Origin: Saccharopolyspora ipomoeae
GTDB taxonomy: Bacteria > Actinomycetota > Actinomycetes > Mycobacteriales > Pseudonocardiaceae
Length of the DNA stretch: 64,000 nucleotides
NCBI RefSeq assembly: GCF_029952525.1
Contig: NZ_JASAOF010000016.1
Span: 78,619 to 142,618 of the forward strand
Reading direction: 5' to 3'
Part shown: in pieces, positions 8,594-16,952 of the stretch
Position numbering within the stretch: position 1 is the stretch's first letter
Layout of the letters: every line of letters begins with the position of its first letter
Position numbers and translations under genes: made by a program
The notes under the pieces: model-generated
The model's input: only the letters and a program-made list of their open reading frames with translations
What the model was told of the DNA's origin: nothing
Databases searched by the model: none

Positions 8594-9259
8594 ATGCTCG
8601 AACTCGCGGTGCTCGGGCTGCTGCACAACTCGTCCATGCACGGCTACGAGCTGCGGAAACAGCTCAACGACACGCTCGGCGTGTTCCGGGCGCTCTCCTG
8701 CGGATCGCTGTACCCGACGCTGCGCAGGCTGTGCCGCGCCGGGCTGATCGAGGAGGAGTCGGACGCCGACGAGTCCAAGGCCTGGGGCCGACGCGCCCGC
8801 CGCGTGTACCGCATCACCGCCACCGGCGAGCAGCGCTTCGCCGAGCTGGTCGCCGACAGCAGCTCCCGCGCCTGCGAGGACAACGCCTTCGGCGTGCACG
8901 TGGTGTTCTTCTCCCGCACCCCCGCCGACGCGCGGCTGCGCATCCTCCTCGCGCGGCGCCGCCGCGTGGAGGAGCGGCAGGAGGGCCTGCGCAGCGCGCT
9001 GGCCCGGTCCGGCGAATGCCTGGACCGCTACACGCGGGAGCTGCACCGGCTTCGGCTGGACCACAGCGAGCGCGAGGTTCGCTGGCTGGACGAGATCATC
9101 GAGACCGAACGAGCCGAGCAGGCCGCTGCCTCGGCGGCAGTGCCCGATTCGACCGGGCCCGATTCGACCGGGCCCAACTCGACCGGGCCCGAAACCGGTG
9201 GCTGCCCGCACGCGGGCGATCCGCCACCGGCGCAACTCAAGCAAGGACACGACAGATGA
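8594..9259 (+). CDS. PadR family transcriptional regulator
   Basis: A 221-residue regulator with the PadR winged-helix opening [20 protein letters not shown], the wing segment [10 protein letters not shown] and the [14 protein letters not shown] strand, followed by a PadR C-terminal coiled domain. ATG 8594 is preferred over GTG 8588 because GGAGG (8584-8588) is correctly spaced only for the ATG. The gene overlaps the neighbouring frame at ATGA (9256-9259) and ino1 begins 21 bp on, so the two are translationally linked, as Rv0047c-ino1 are in M. tuberculosis. Regulation of inositol synthesis is likely. The C-terminus ends in a repetitive [16 protein letters not shown] tail made by a 15-bp DNA repeat. 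Confidence 0.93.
   Translation: MLELAVLGLLHNSSMHGYELRKQLNDTLGVFRALSCGSLYPTLRRLCRAGLIEEESDADESKAWGRRARRVYRITATGEQRFAELVADSSSRACEDNAFGVHVVFFSRTPADARLRILLARRRRVEERQEGLRSALARSGECLDRYTRELHRLRLDHSEREVRWLDEIIETERAEQAAASAAVPDSTGPDSTGPNSTGPETGGCPHAGDPPPAQLKQGHDR
9146..9196 (+). repeat. 15-bp tandem repeat in the padR 3' end
   Basis: Three nearly exact copies of the unit CCCGATTCGACCGGG, with a fourth partial copy, encode the repeating S-T-G-P-D/N tail of the PadR regulator. It lies outside the conserved domain and is a likely site of length variation. Confidence 0.85.
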
Positions 9260-9279
9260 CCAAGAAGGAGGGCCCTGCC

Positions 9280-10377
9280 ATGGGCGGAGATCGTCCCGGT
9301 CGCTCGGTGCGAGTGGCGATCGTCGGCGTTGGGAACTGCGCTGCATCGCTGGTGCAGGGTGTGCACTACTACTCCGACGCCGAGCCGGACACCCGGGTGC
9401 CCGGTTTGATGCACGTCGCCTTCGGCGACTACCACGTCAGCGACGTGAAGTTCGTCGCCGCGTTCGACGTGGACGCCAAGAAGGTGGGTCGGGACCTCTC
9501 CGAGGCCATCGTCGCCAGCGAGAACAACACCATCAAGATCGCCGACGTGCCGCCGCTGGGCGTCACCGTGCAGCGCGGCCACACCCACGACGGTCTGGGC
9601 CGGTTCTACCGGGAGACCATCGAGGAGTCCGACGAGCAGCCGGTCGACGTGGTCCAGGCGCTGCGCGACGCCGAGGTCGACGTGCTGGTGTCCTACCTGC
9701 CGGTGGGCTCCGAGGACGCCGACAAGTTCTACGCGCAGTGCGCCATCGACGCGGGCGTGGCCTTCGTCAACGCGCTCCCGGTGTTCATCGCCTCCGACCC
9801 CGAGTGGGCCGCCAAGTTCACCGAGGCCGGCGTCCCGATCGTCGGTGACGACATCAAGTCGCAGGTCGGCGCCACCATCACGCACCGCGTGCTGGCCAAG
9901 CTCTTCGAGGACCGGGGCGTGCACCTGGACCGCACGATGCAGCTCAACGTCGGCGGCAACATGGACTTCCTGAACATGAAGGAACTGGAGCGCCTGGAGT
10001 CGAAGAAGACCTCCAAGACGCAGTCGGTGACCTCGCAGGTCGACCGCGACCTGGGCAAGCGCAACGTGCACATCGGCCCGTCGGACTACGTGCCGTGGCT
10101 GGACGACCGCAAGTGGGCCTACATCCGGCTGGAGGGGCGCGCCTTCGGCGACGTGCCGCTGAACCTGGAGTACAAGCTCGAGGTGTGGGACTCGCCGAAC
10201 TCGGCGGGCATCATCATCGACGCGATCCGCGCCGCCAAGATCGCCAAGGACCGCGGCATCGGCGGCCCGATCCTGTCGGCCTCCTCGTACTTCATGAAGT
10301 CGCCGCCGGAGCAGTACTCCGACTCCGACGCCTACCAGGCCGTCGAGGACTTCATCGCGGGCGACGCCGAGCGCTGA
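9280..10377 (+). CDS. ino1: Inositol-3-phosphate synthase
   Basis: The 365-residue enzyme converts glucose-6-phosphate to 1L-myo-inositol-1-phosphate, the entry to phosphatidylinositol, PIMs and mycothiol. The N-terminal Rossmann motif is [16 protein letters not shown]. Also present are the family segments [41 protein letters not shown] and [12 protein letters not shown]. Length and sequence fit the short actinobacterial/archaeal form. ATG 9280 is chosen over the in-frame ATG 9256 because AAGGAGGG (9265-9272) sits 7 nt upstream. It is co-transcribed with padR and followed by a strong terminator. Confidence 0.96.
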   Translation: MGGDRPGRSVRVAIVGVGNCAASLVQGVHYYSDAEPDTRVPGLMHVAFGDYHVSDVKFVAAFDVDAKKVGRDLSEAIVASENNTIKIADVPPLGVTVQRGHTHDGLGRFYRETIEESDEQPVDVVQALRDAEVDVLVSYLPVGSEDADKFYAQCAIDAGVAFVNALPVFIASDPEWAAKFTEAGVPIVGDDIKSQVGATITHRVLAKLFEDRGVHLDRTMQLNVGGNMDFLNMKELERLESKKTSKTQSVTSQVDRDLGKRNVHIGPSDYVPWLDDRKWAYIRLEGRAFGDVPLNLEYKLEVWDSPNSAGIIIDAIRAAKIAKDRGIGGPILSASSYFMKSPPEQYSDSDAYQAVEDFIAGDAER

Positions 10378-10396
10378 CCCGGACCGGAAGCCAGAA

Positions 10397-10428
10397 GCGG
10401 GGCACCCACCTCACCGTGGGTGCCCCGC
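10397..10428 (+). terminator. ino1 terminator hairpin
   Basis: A perfect 12-bp stem (10397-10408 with 10417-10428) encloses an 8-nt loop, 19 bp after the ino1 stop. No T-run follows, which is common for actinobacterial terminators. Confidence 0.8.
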
Positions 10429-10518
10429 CTCGTTCAGCAGGGGTTACATGACCCAAGGTGTACCTCCTTCCGGGTCGGCGACCAGGTCTTTTTCAGATTC
10501 CAATGGTCATCTTGCGTA

Positions 10519-10635
10519 GCGGTGCGGGTAGCGGAACCTCAGACGCCGCCTGGACTCCGTGCGCCGCTCCTGATGTATGCCACGCGGCGGTGCCAGCTGC
10601 GAGGGTGGGGTTCCACGCCTCGCGGCTCCGCCGCT
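10519..10635 (-). repeat. Dispersed intergenic element type I, copy A (left stem arm deleted)
   Basis: Read on the minus strand it starts with the small hairpin GCGGC-GGA-GCCGC and runs through CTGGCACCGCCGCG to a 31-nt core identical to copy C (10551-10581 here; 35261-35291 there), then GTTCCGCTACCCGCACCGC. Relative to copy C the segment between two GCCGCG direct repeats is missing, which removes the left arm of the long stem. It fills the gap between ino1 and a convergent GGDEF gene. Confidence 0.85.
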
Positions 10636-10651
10636 TGCACTCACTCCTCAT

Positions 10652-11509
10652 TCAGGACCGCACCTTCGAAGTCAGCTGGTGTTCGGCTCGGGCGAGGACC
10701 GAGTGGACCGAGGCGTGGCCGTCGGTGGTGACCCAGGAGACGCGCAGGCCGGGGCGGACGCGCTTGCGCCCGACGCGCATCGGCCAGCCGGCGACCTCGC
10801 GGGCCTGCGCGGCGATCCGCTCGCCGGTGCCGCTCGGGTGCTCGGCGACCACCGCGAACTCGTCGCCGCCGTAGCGGGCCACGGTGTGCTCGTCCTTGAG
10901 CCCCTCGCGCAGCCGTCCGGCCAGCGTGGACAGCATCTCGTCGCCGCGCTCGAAGCCGTGCGCGGCGTTGAAGTCGGCCAGCCGCTGCACGTCGATGAGG
11001 ACCAAGGTGGACAGCGTGCCCCGGGAGCGGGAGCGGACCAGCGACTGCTCCAGGCGGTCCAGCAGCAGCACGCGCCCGGGCAGCCCGGTCAGCGGGTCGA
11101 GCAGGCCGGAGGAGTGCGACACGTCGGTGTGCACCGACTGCAGCAGCACCAGCACTCGCCTGCGACCGCCGACGGTGACCGCGTGGTAGTCCGCCCAGAT
11201 GCGGCTCTGGGTGTGACCGCTGATGATGACGAGCGGGATGGACAGCGGGCAGCCCGCCCGCAGCACCTGCCCGGCCAGGTCGGCCCAGTCCGGCATGGGC
11301 GAGCCGGTGTCGTCGCGGACCTCCCAGTCGTGCGGGCGGGTGCCGGTGAGCATGTCGGCCTTGTCGAGCTGCATCAGCCCGGCGGCGACGTCGTTGGTGG
11401 CCAGCACCTGGCCGCGGTCGTCGGTCAGCAGCATCCCGACGTTGAGCCCGCTGACGAGTTCGTCCCACACCGGCGCCAGCTGGGCAGCAGCCACGTCGAG
11501 GACACTCAT
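10652..11509 (-). CDS. PAS-like/GGDEF diguanylate cyclase
   Basis: A 285-residue cytosolic protein. Residues ~1-110 form a PAS-like sensor (LNVGMLLTDDRGQVLATNDVA) and ~125-285 a GGDEF domain (DPLTGLPGR, then RYGGDEFAVV). The active-site motif is intact, so synthesis of cyclic-di-GMP from GTP is expected. The inhibitory RxxD site five residues before GGDEF is absent (KDEH there), so product feedback inhibition is unlikely. There is no membrane segment; the signal would be cytosolic. ATG 11509 has GGAGGGG upstream. A second, membrane-bound GGDEF protein lies at 16953-18149 and does have RxxD. Confidence 0.9.
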   Translation of the reverse strand: MSVLDVAAAQLAPVWDELVSGLNVGMLLTDDRGQVLATNDVAAGLMQLDKADMLTGTRPHDWEVRDDTGSPMPDWADLAGQVLRAGCPLSIPLVIISGHTQSRIWADYHAVTVGGRRRVLVLLQSVHTDVSHSSGLLDPLTGLPGRVLLLDRLEQSLVRSRSRGTLSTLVLIDVQRLADFNAAHGFERGDEMLSTLAGRLREGLKDEHTVARYGGDEFAVVAEHPSGTGERIAAQAREVAGWPMRVGRKRVRPGLRVSWVTTDGHASVHSVLARAEHQLTSKVRS

Positions 11510-11838
11510 TCGGCCCCTCCCTCCCCACCAAACGGAGCAGTCCGTTCGAGCCTCCCCTTGTGACCGGGCGCTTTTCAAGAGCGAAGCGACCACCCGTAAC
11601 GGTGGAATAACCGTCCGTCCAACACAGAGCGTCAAGGCTCTTGTCACACCTTCCCCACGCGTCACCTCGATCCTCGGAAATTGATCATTCGTGCAGGTGA
11701 AACACGATCGGGAAGACCTCGCCGAAACGCCCCGCGTCCACAAGCGATAGAGAGAGCGTCACAACCGGCCTCCGACCGTCGGAGACGACCGGACTCATCT
11801 CTACCCTGGGGCGGCAGTGGTAGCCGAGAGGATGGTGC
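11510..11838. other. Divergent promoter region, GGDEF / GT-C genes
   Basis: 329 bp between divergent starts. It holds a 7-bp inverted repeat CTCCGACCGTCGGAG near 11770-11785, 60 bp before the GT-C start, and a weaker ACGGT/ACCGT repeat near 11597-11613. These are possible operators. No gene, RNA or copy of the dispersed elements is visible. Confidence 0.5.
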
Positions 11839-13137
11839 ATGTCCATGCCCGGAACCGCGGACCTGCGTCCGCTGGCCGAGCGACTGCGTGATCACAGGTC
11901 GTTGCTGGCCGTCATCGCGATCGCCGAGCTGATCGCCGTGGTGGTGGTCTCGACCGTCAACACCCACGACCACATCGACGGCGAGGTCTACCGGCAGGGC
12001 GCTCAGGCGCTGCTGGCGGGCCGCGATCTGTACCACGGCCTGCCCCCCACCGAGTCCGGGCTGCGGCTGCCGTTCATCTACCCGCCGTTCGCGGCGATCG
12101 TGTTCGCGCCGCTGGCGCTGGTGCCGAAGGCGATCTCCACCGCGGTGATCATGCTGGTCAGCCACCTCGCGCTGCTGACCACGCTGTACGTGGTGCTGCG
12201 CGAGTCGACGTTCCTGCAGGCGCACCGCGACAAGGTGCTGCTGGTGACCGCCGCCGTGCTGCCGATCGCCACGATCAGCGAGCCGATCATGGAGACGATC
12301 ACCTACGCGCAGATCAACATCGTGCTGATGGCGCTGGTCGTCGTGGACTGCCTGTGGCGGGTCGAGGGCACCAAGAAGCTGCCCTACCCGCGCGGCCTGC
12401 TGATCGGCATCGCCGCCGGCATCAAGCTCACGCCGCTGGTGTTCCTGCTGCTGCCGCTGCTGCGCAAGGACTTCCGGATGATCGCCGTGTCGCTGCTGGG
12501 ATTCGCGGGCACCGCGCTGCTCGGGCTGCTGGTCACCTTCGACAACGCCCGTCGCTTCTGGCTGCACGAGATGTTCGCGACCAGCAACGTCAACTTCGGG
12601 CCGAAGTTCACCGGCGACGCCTCGACCTACGCGGGCAACCAGTCGATGAAGTCGCTGCTGGCGAAGCTGAGCGTGCCGCACCTCGGCCTGCTGCTGGGCG
12701 TGCTCGTGGTGCTGGTGCTGGGCCTGGCCGTGCTGGGGATGCTCAACGCGATCCGGCAGCGCGACCTGCCGACCGCCGTGGTGATCAACGGCGTGCTCGG
12801 GCTGCTGCTCTCGCCGATCTCCTGGTCGCACCACTGGGTCTGGGCGATCCCCGGCCTGGTGCTGCTCGGCGGCGCGGCCGTCGTGCGCCGCGACTGGGCG
12901 ATGCTGCTGATCACGACGATGATCGGCTGCTTCTTCATGATGGGCCCGCACTGGAAGATGCCCCAGGGCAAGGGCCTGGAGCTGACCTGGAACGTCTTCG
13001 AGCAGTTCGTCGGCAACTCGTACGTCTACTTCGGGCTCGCCTTCCTGATCTACAACGTCGTCCTGTGGTGGCGGGAGCGGGACCGGGAACCGGTGGACAT
13101 CCCACGGGTGGAGAAACCGCCTGCTGTGACGCCCTGA
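11839..13137 (+). CDS. GT87 family membrane mannosyltransferase-like protein
   Basis: A 432-residue multi-pass protein of the GT-C superfamily (DUF2029/GT87). It has ~10 hydrophobic segments, a first periplasmic loop with DHIDGEVYRQGAQALLAGRDLY containing the candidate catalytic Asp, and the family motif IYPPFAAIVFAPL followed by IAAGIKLTPLVFLLLPLL. Family members transfer mannose from polyprenyl-phosphate-mannose to PIM or lipomannan/arabinomannan acceptors outside the membrane (PimE, MptC-like). The exact acceptor cannot be read from sequence. It is monocistronic, closed by a strong bidirectional terminator, and unrelated in detail to the other GT-C protein at 3060-4727. Confidence 0.87.
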   Translation: MSMPGTADLRPLAERLRDHRSLLAVIAIAELIAVVVVSTVNTHDHIDGEVYRQGAQALLAGRDLYHGLPPTESGLRLPFIYPPFAAIVFAPLALVPKAISTAVIMLVSHLALLTTLYVVLRESTFLQAHRDKVLLVTAAVLPIATISEPIMETITYAQINIVLMALVVVDCLWRVEGTKKLPYPRGLLIGIAAGIKLTPLVFLLLPLLRKDFRMIAVSLLGFAGTALLGLLVTFDNARRFWLHEMFATSNVNFGPKFTGDASTYAGNQSMKSLLAKLSVPHLGLLLGVLVVLVLGLAVLGMLNAIRQRDLPTAVVINGVLGLLLSPISWSHHWVWAIPGLVLLGGAAVVRRDWAMLLITTMIGCFFMMGPHWKMPQGKGLELTWNVFEQFVGNSYVYFGLAFLIYNVVLWWRERDREPVDIPRVEKPPAVTP

Positions 13138-13142
13138 GACGT

Positions 13143-13177
13143 GAAGAAGGCCCCCTCCACCGGAGGGGGCCTTCTTC
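13143..13177. terminator. Bidirectional terminator between convergent genes
   Basis: A perfect 16-bp stem (13143-13158 with 13162-13177) with a 3-nt loop lies 5 bp after the GT-C stop and 10 bp from the stop of the opposing exported-protein gene. It serves both strands. Confidence 0.9.
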
Positions 13178-13187
13178 GCTCTCGCCA

Positions 13188-14288
13188 TCAGATGCGGTTC
13201 ATGACCACGGTCTCGGCGTTGTCGAAGCGGTGCATCATCTCGGGGCTGACCGCCGGCATCGGCAGCGTGACGTCCGGGGCACCGGACAGCAGCGGCAGCT
13301 CGGAGCGGGAGGCGACCATCGTCCGCTGCGGCAGGACGGCGTCCTCCAGGGCAGCGGTGATCCGGTTCGGCGTCGGCGCCGAGGCCGAACCGTTCTGCAG
13401 CGCGTTGAGCTCGCCGAGGCCCGGCAGCGGCGCGGACAGGCCCGGGCCGCTGCGCTCGACGGTGCCCGGGACCTTGGACAGCTCCAGCAGCGACAGGCCG
13501 TCCAGCAGCGGCACCTCGGTGACCGGGGCCTGCCGCTCGCCCGGCACGTGCAGCGGCACGAATTCCGCGGGCGAGGCCGGGGGAGCGGGCGGTTCGGCCA
13601 GCGCCGCGGACAGCACCAGCGGCGGCACCGTGTGCAGGTCGCTGCGCAGCCCGCCCACGTCGGACGCGGTCAGGTCGACGGCGTCGGTGGCCAGCAGGCC
13701 GCCTTCCAGCAGACCGGCGGGCTCGGGCTGCTCGCGGGAGGCCAAGGCGCCCTCGTAGAGGTCCATGATCCCGTCGGCCTGGCCGAAGCCGTCGAAGTAG
13801 ACGAGGTCGTCGTGCGGGATGACCAGCTCGGCGGTCTGCGGCCCGCTGTCGCCCGCGGGATCGCGGACGACGTCGCCGATCGAGGCGGACCAGCTCAGCG
13901 AGCGGTGGAAGCCCTCGGCCGGGGTGACAGGCGCGGGCCCCTGCGCCGCGCGGCGCAGGTCAAGCGGCTTGGCCTCGGCCGGGTCCGCGGCCCACCCCGC
14001 CAGCTGCAGCGGCGACTCCTGGAAGCGCAGCGCGGGGATCTCGCGGGTCAGCTCGTTGGCGGACTCATCGAGGTGGTCACGACGCTGCGCACCCTCTGCG
14101 AACAGGTCTCCGGCCAGGCAACGGCCCAGCGGCGCAGTGTCGTCGAGCGCGGGCGGGAACACCGACTCTCCCAACGGCATCGGACGCTGCTGACAGGCGT
14201 CCCCGGCGGAAGCGACCCCCGTTCCGACGGCCAGCATGCCACCAGTGACCAGCGCGGTCTGAACGCCGCGCTTCGCCCAAGTCTGCAT
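13188..14288 (-). CDS. Exported protein of unknown function (366 aa)
   Basis: The N-terminus MQTWAKRGVQTALVTGGMLA followed by VGTGVASAGDA is a clear signal peptide, with cleavage after ASA near residue 28. The mature protein has few cysteines (DACQQRP, GRCLAGDL), several Leu/Val-rich stretches and a repeated pattern of short hydrophobic-Pro segments. No catalytic motif or anchor is seen. I do not recognise the family. It is followed upstream (14450-15220) by a second exported Pro/Ala-rich protein on the same strand, and the two may be a functional pair. RBS GGAGAAGATCC precedes the ATG. Confidence 0.8.
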   Translation of the reverse strand: MQTWAKRGVQTALVTGGMLAVGTGVASAGDACQQRPMPLGESVFPPALDDTAPLGRCLAGDLFAEGAQRRDHLDESANELTREIPALRFQESPLQLAGWAADPAEAKPLDLRRAAQGPAPVTPAEGFHRSLSWSASIGDVVRDPAGDSGPQTAELVIPHDDLVYFDGFGQADGIMDLYEGALASREQPEPAGLLEGGLLATDAVDLTASDVGGLRSDLHTVPPLVLSAALAEPPAPPASPAEFVPLHVPGERQAPVTEVPLLDGLSLLELSKVPGTVERSGPGLSAPLPGLGELNALQNGSASAPTPNRITAALEDAVLPQRTMVASRSELPLLSGAPDVTLPMPAVSPEMMHRFDNAETVVMNRI

Positions 14289-14449
14289 GGATCTTCTCCT
14301 TCACCAGGCTCCCCGCGTTCGGGGGGAAAATCAACTTCGAGCGCCGCACCGCAATCAGAACTTGATCATGGTCGGGCGGCGGTGGACTCAGATCGCGAAG
14401 TGACCGGCGCGCGGCATCGCCACGCTGCGAGTCGCGGCCGGTCAGCGGG

Positions 14450-15220
14450 TCAGTCGGGAGTCGCGCCGGGCTGCGGGGCCGGGACGCCGCGCGGCAGCTC
14501 GTGCCGATCGCCGGCGCAGGCGTCCGGCCGGGCGGCGTCGGCCCTCGGGACCGCCGGGTGCCTGCCGAGCAGACCGGTGCCGTGCTGCTGCCCGTCCGCC
14601 GTCTTGGCGCACCCGGCGGGCGCGGGCAGCGCGGAGCCTCCCTCCGGGAGCTCCGGGTCGGGGGTGTCGGGAACGGGGTGTCCGCCCGTCCGGACCGGGT
14701 CGTCCGCCTGCACCGCGGACGCGGGCTCCGGAACGGGGGCGTCCGCGGCGGGCCGCGGGACGTCCGCCTGCCGGTCCGGCGCGGCGGCGGTGTTCGGGGT
14801 GGGTTCCGCCGGATCCGCGGGCCCAGCGGCCTGCGGGGATTCCGCGACCTCCGGCGGCTCGGCGGCGGTCTCCTCGTCGAGATCGCCGGTGAGCAGGTGC
14901 CCGACTGGTTCGGCGGGCACCAGGGAGAGCGGGTCGACGCGGTCGAGCGGGAACGAAGCCGGATCGGACACCCGCTCCACCGCCGCGGCCGGAACTCGCG
15001 CGACCTGATCGGTGAGCGCGGCCGCCCCGGACAGCGCCGGGGAGTCCGCCAGGGCGGGGGCGTCGGTGAGCGACTGCGCGGGCTCGTCCGACGCAGCCTC
15101 CGCGGGCTGGCCGATCAGCAGGGCCGCGGAGGTCCCGGCAGCCGCCGTTCCGGCCAGGACCAGGGCACGACCGAGCCACCGCCGTGCGGCGGTGAGCGTC
15201 GTGCGGTCGCGGACGGACAT
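14450..15220 (-). CDS. Exported Ala/Pro-rich protein of unknown function (256 aa)
   Basis: From ATG 15220 the product has a signal peptide: basic RDRTTLTAARRWLGR, hydrophobic ALVLAGTAAAGTSAALLIG, then AEA. The mature part is a low-complexity, acidic, Pro/Ala/Glu-rich chain, with a C-terminal part containing two Cys (AGCAKTADG, DACAGDRHELP). An upstream TTG (15298) in the same frame is less likely because it would bury the signal peptide. The RBS AGGAGG lies 13 nt upstream, longer than usual. Like its neighbour it is probably envelope-associated; that is inference from signal peptide and composition only. Confidence 0.7.
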   Translation of the reverse strand: MSVRDRTTLTAARRWLGRALVLAGTAAAGTSAALLIGQPAEAASDEPAQSLTDAPALADSPALSGAAALTDQVARVPAAAVERVSDPASFPLDRVDPLSLVPAEPVGHLLTGDLDEETAAEPPEVAESPQAAGPADPAEPTPNTAAAPDRQADVPRPAADAPVPEPASAVQADDPVRTGGHPVPDTPDPELPEGGSALPAPAGCAKTADGQQHGTGLLGRHPAVPRADAARPDACAGDRHELPRGVPAPQPGATPD

Positions 15221-15573
15221 CGCGGTGCCAGAACCTCCTCGGCCTGCTGTGACTCCCCCACGGAGCTTCGTCCTCCCTCGCGTCCGGAACTCTGTCAAAC
15301 CAAGGTCGACTTCCGTAAGCGCACGGAAGCCAGTTCGCTACATCGTGTTACACACCCCGACTTGCCGAACCCCCCCGAACCGGACGTCCCCGACGGGCGG
15401 GGTGTCCGGATTGCGCCGGTGTTCCGGGTCCCCGATCGCGGCCGCATTCCGCGTGCGACCCGGATTGCGGCCGTGTTCGGGTTCCGGAGAACCGCTGTGA
15501 TCCGGTCGCCCAGGGCACGACGGGTGGCGGCGTTGGGGGGTTGCGGAATCAAGATCGGCGATACGGTGGCGGG
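15221..15573. other. Intergenic region with degenerate short repeats
   Basis: 353 bp between divergent genes. The part 15405-15500 contains degenerate copies of a ~30-bp unit around GGATTGCGSCSGTGTTC (15407-15426 and 15460-15478 are the best two). A promoter for the AI-2E permease must lie here, but no clear -10/-35 pair was recognised. Confidence 0.4.
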
Positions 15574-16749
15574 GTGAGCGAGCCGAAGATCAGCGGGCCG
15601 GACGACGCCTCCACGTCGATCCCACGGGTGCTGCGGGTGTCCGCGGCGGTGAGCTGGCGGATGCTGGTGATCGCCGCCGCTCTCTACGTGATGGGCGTGA
15701 TCATCACCCGGATCTACGTGGTCGTGATCCCGGTGGCCATCGCGCTGCTGCTGTCGGCGCTGCTGGCGCCCCTGGTGTCGTGGCTGGCCCGGCACAAGGT
15801 GCCCCGGTCGCTGGCGACGGTGATGGTGCTGGTCGGCGGCCTCGCCGTGGTCGGCGGAGTGCTGACCGGCGTCGTCAACGCCTTCATCAACGGCTTCCCC
15901 GACCTGCAGCGCCAGGTCGTGGCCAGCCTCGAAGCGATGCGGCAGTGGCTGGCCGTGTCGCCGCTGCACCTCAACGACGACCAGATCGCCAACTACATCC
16001 AGCAGGCGCGGGACTGGCTGCAGTCCAACCAGGCGATGCTCACCAGCGGCGCCCTGTCCACGGCGAGCACCTTCGGCAACCTGCTGACCGGGCTGGTGCT
16101 GGCGCTGTTCACCCTCATCTACTTCCTGTACGACGGCCGTCGGGTGTGGCTGTTCGTGATCCGGCTGGCCCCGCGCCACGTGCGCGACAAGGTCGACCGC
16201 GCCGGTATCGCCGGGTTCACCTCGCTGGTCGGGTTCGTGCGGGCCACCGCCCTGGTCGCGGTGGCCGACGCGCTCGGCATCGGTCTGGGCCTGGTGATCC
16301 TGGGCGTTCCGCTGGCGATCCCGCTGGCCGCGCTGGTGTTCCTCGGCGGTTTCGTGCCGATCGTCGGTGCGGTCGCCTCGGGCGCGGTCGCGGTCCTGGT
16401 GGCGCTGGTGACCGAGGGCTGGATCGTGGCGCTGATCGTGGTCGGCATCGTGCTGGCCGTGCAGCAGCTGGAGGGCAACGTCCTGCAGCCGCTGATCCTC
16501 GGGCGCGCGGTGCAGATCCACGCGCTGGGCGTGGTGCTGGCGATCAGCATCGGCGTCGTGATCAACGGCATCGTCGGCGCGCTGCTGGCGATCCCGATGG
16601 TCGCGGTGCTCAACGCCGCCATCCGCGCGCTCGTCGCCGTCGAGGAGGAGATCCCGGACACCACCGGCCTCCCGCTCGAACCGTCCGACGAGGAACCCGA
16701 GGACGAACCGGCCGACGAGACCGAGGACGACGAGAAGAAGAAGGACTAG
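15574..16749 (+). CDS. AI-2E family transporter (membrane permease)
   Basis: A 391-residue integral membrane protein with about eight hydrophobic segments in the two-bundle arrangement of the AI-2E/PerM/YtqI family: the N-terminal pair MLVIAAALYVMGVIITR and VVVIPVAIALLLSALLAP, a middle amphipathic segment (residues ~90-160) and the conserved C-terminal VFLGGFVPIVGAVASGAVAV and QQLEGNVLQPLILGRAVQ. The latter two are the family hallmarks. The C-terminus is a highly acidic tail ending DDEKKKD. Despite the name most members are not autoinducer exporters; some are Na+/H+ antiporters, so the substrate is unknown. GTG 15574 is preferred; an in-frame upstream TTG-type start is possible. Confidence 0.9.
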   Translation: MSEPKISGPDDASTSIPRVLRVSAAVSWRMLVIAAALYVMGVIITRIYVVVIPVAIALLLSALLAPLVSWLARHKVPRSLATVMVLVGGLAVVGGVLTGVVNAFINGFPDLQRQVVASLEAMRQWLAVSPLHLNDDQIANYIQQARDWLQSNQAMLTSGALSTASTFGNLLTGLVLALFTLIYFLYDGRRVWLFVIRLAPRHVRDKVDRAGIAGFTSLVGFVRATALVAVADALGIGLGLVILGVPLAIPLAALVFLGGFVPIVGAVASGAVAVLVALVTEGWIVALIVVGIVLAVQQLEGNVLQPLILGRAVQIHALGVVLAISIGVVINGIVGALLAIPMVAVLNAAIRALVAVEEEIPDTTGLPLEPSDEEPEDEPADETEDDEKKKD

Positions 16750-16761
16750 GCGATTCCGCGG

Positions 16762-16938
16762 CATGCGGCGGAGCCGCGTTCTCTTCCACCACCCCGGCAA
16801 CTGGCACCGGCGCCTTCGTGGCGAGCACGCCGGGACGCCGCGTGTTCGAAATGCTCGAGGAGCGGCGCGCGGAGTCCACGAAGGCGCGGCGCTGTCCCCA
16901 TCGGGGGTTTCCGCCACCCGCACCGCTGAGCAACGCAA
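16762..16938 (+). repeat. Dispersed intergenic element type I, copy B
   Basis: It contains the 5' hairpin GCGGC-GGA-GCCGC, a 12-bp perfect long-stem pairing (16810-16821 with 16876-16887), the core GAGGAGCGGCGCGCGGAGTCCA and the 3' segment TTTCCGCCACCCGCACCGC followed by GAGCAACGCA. An extra short GC hairpin (CCCCATCGGGG) follows the right arm. It lies between convergent genes. Confidence 0.85.
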
Positions 16939-16952
16939 GTCCTCAACGGTTC

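Noticed and set aside
14355..14400. TGATCATGG similar to the type II loop
   Set aside because: Only the TGATCA hexamer matches; there is no flanking long stem and the rest of the loop motif is absent.
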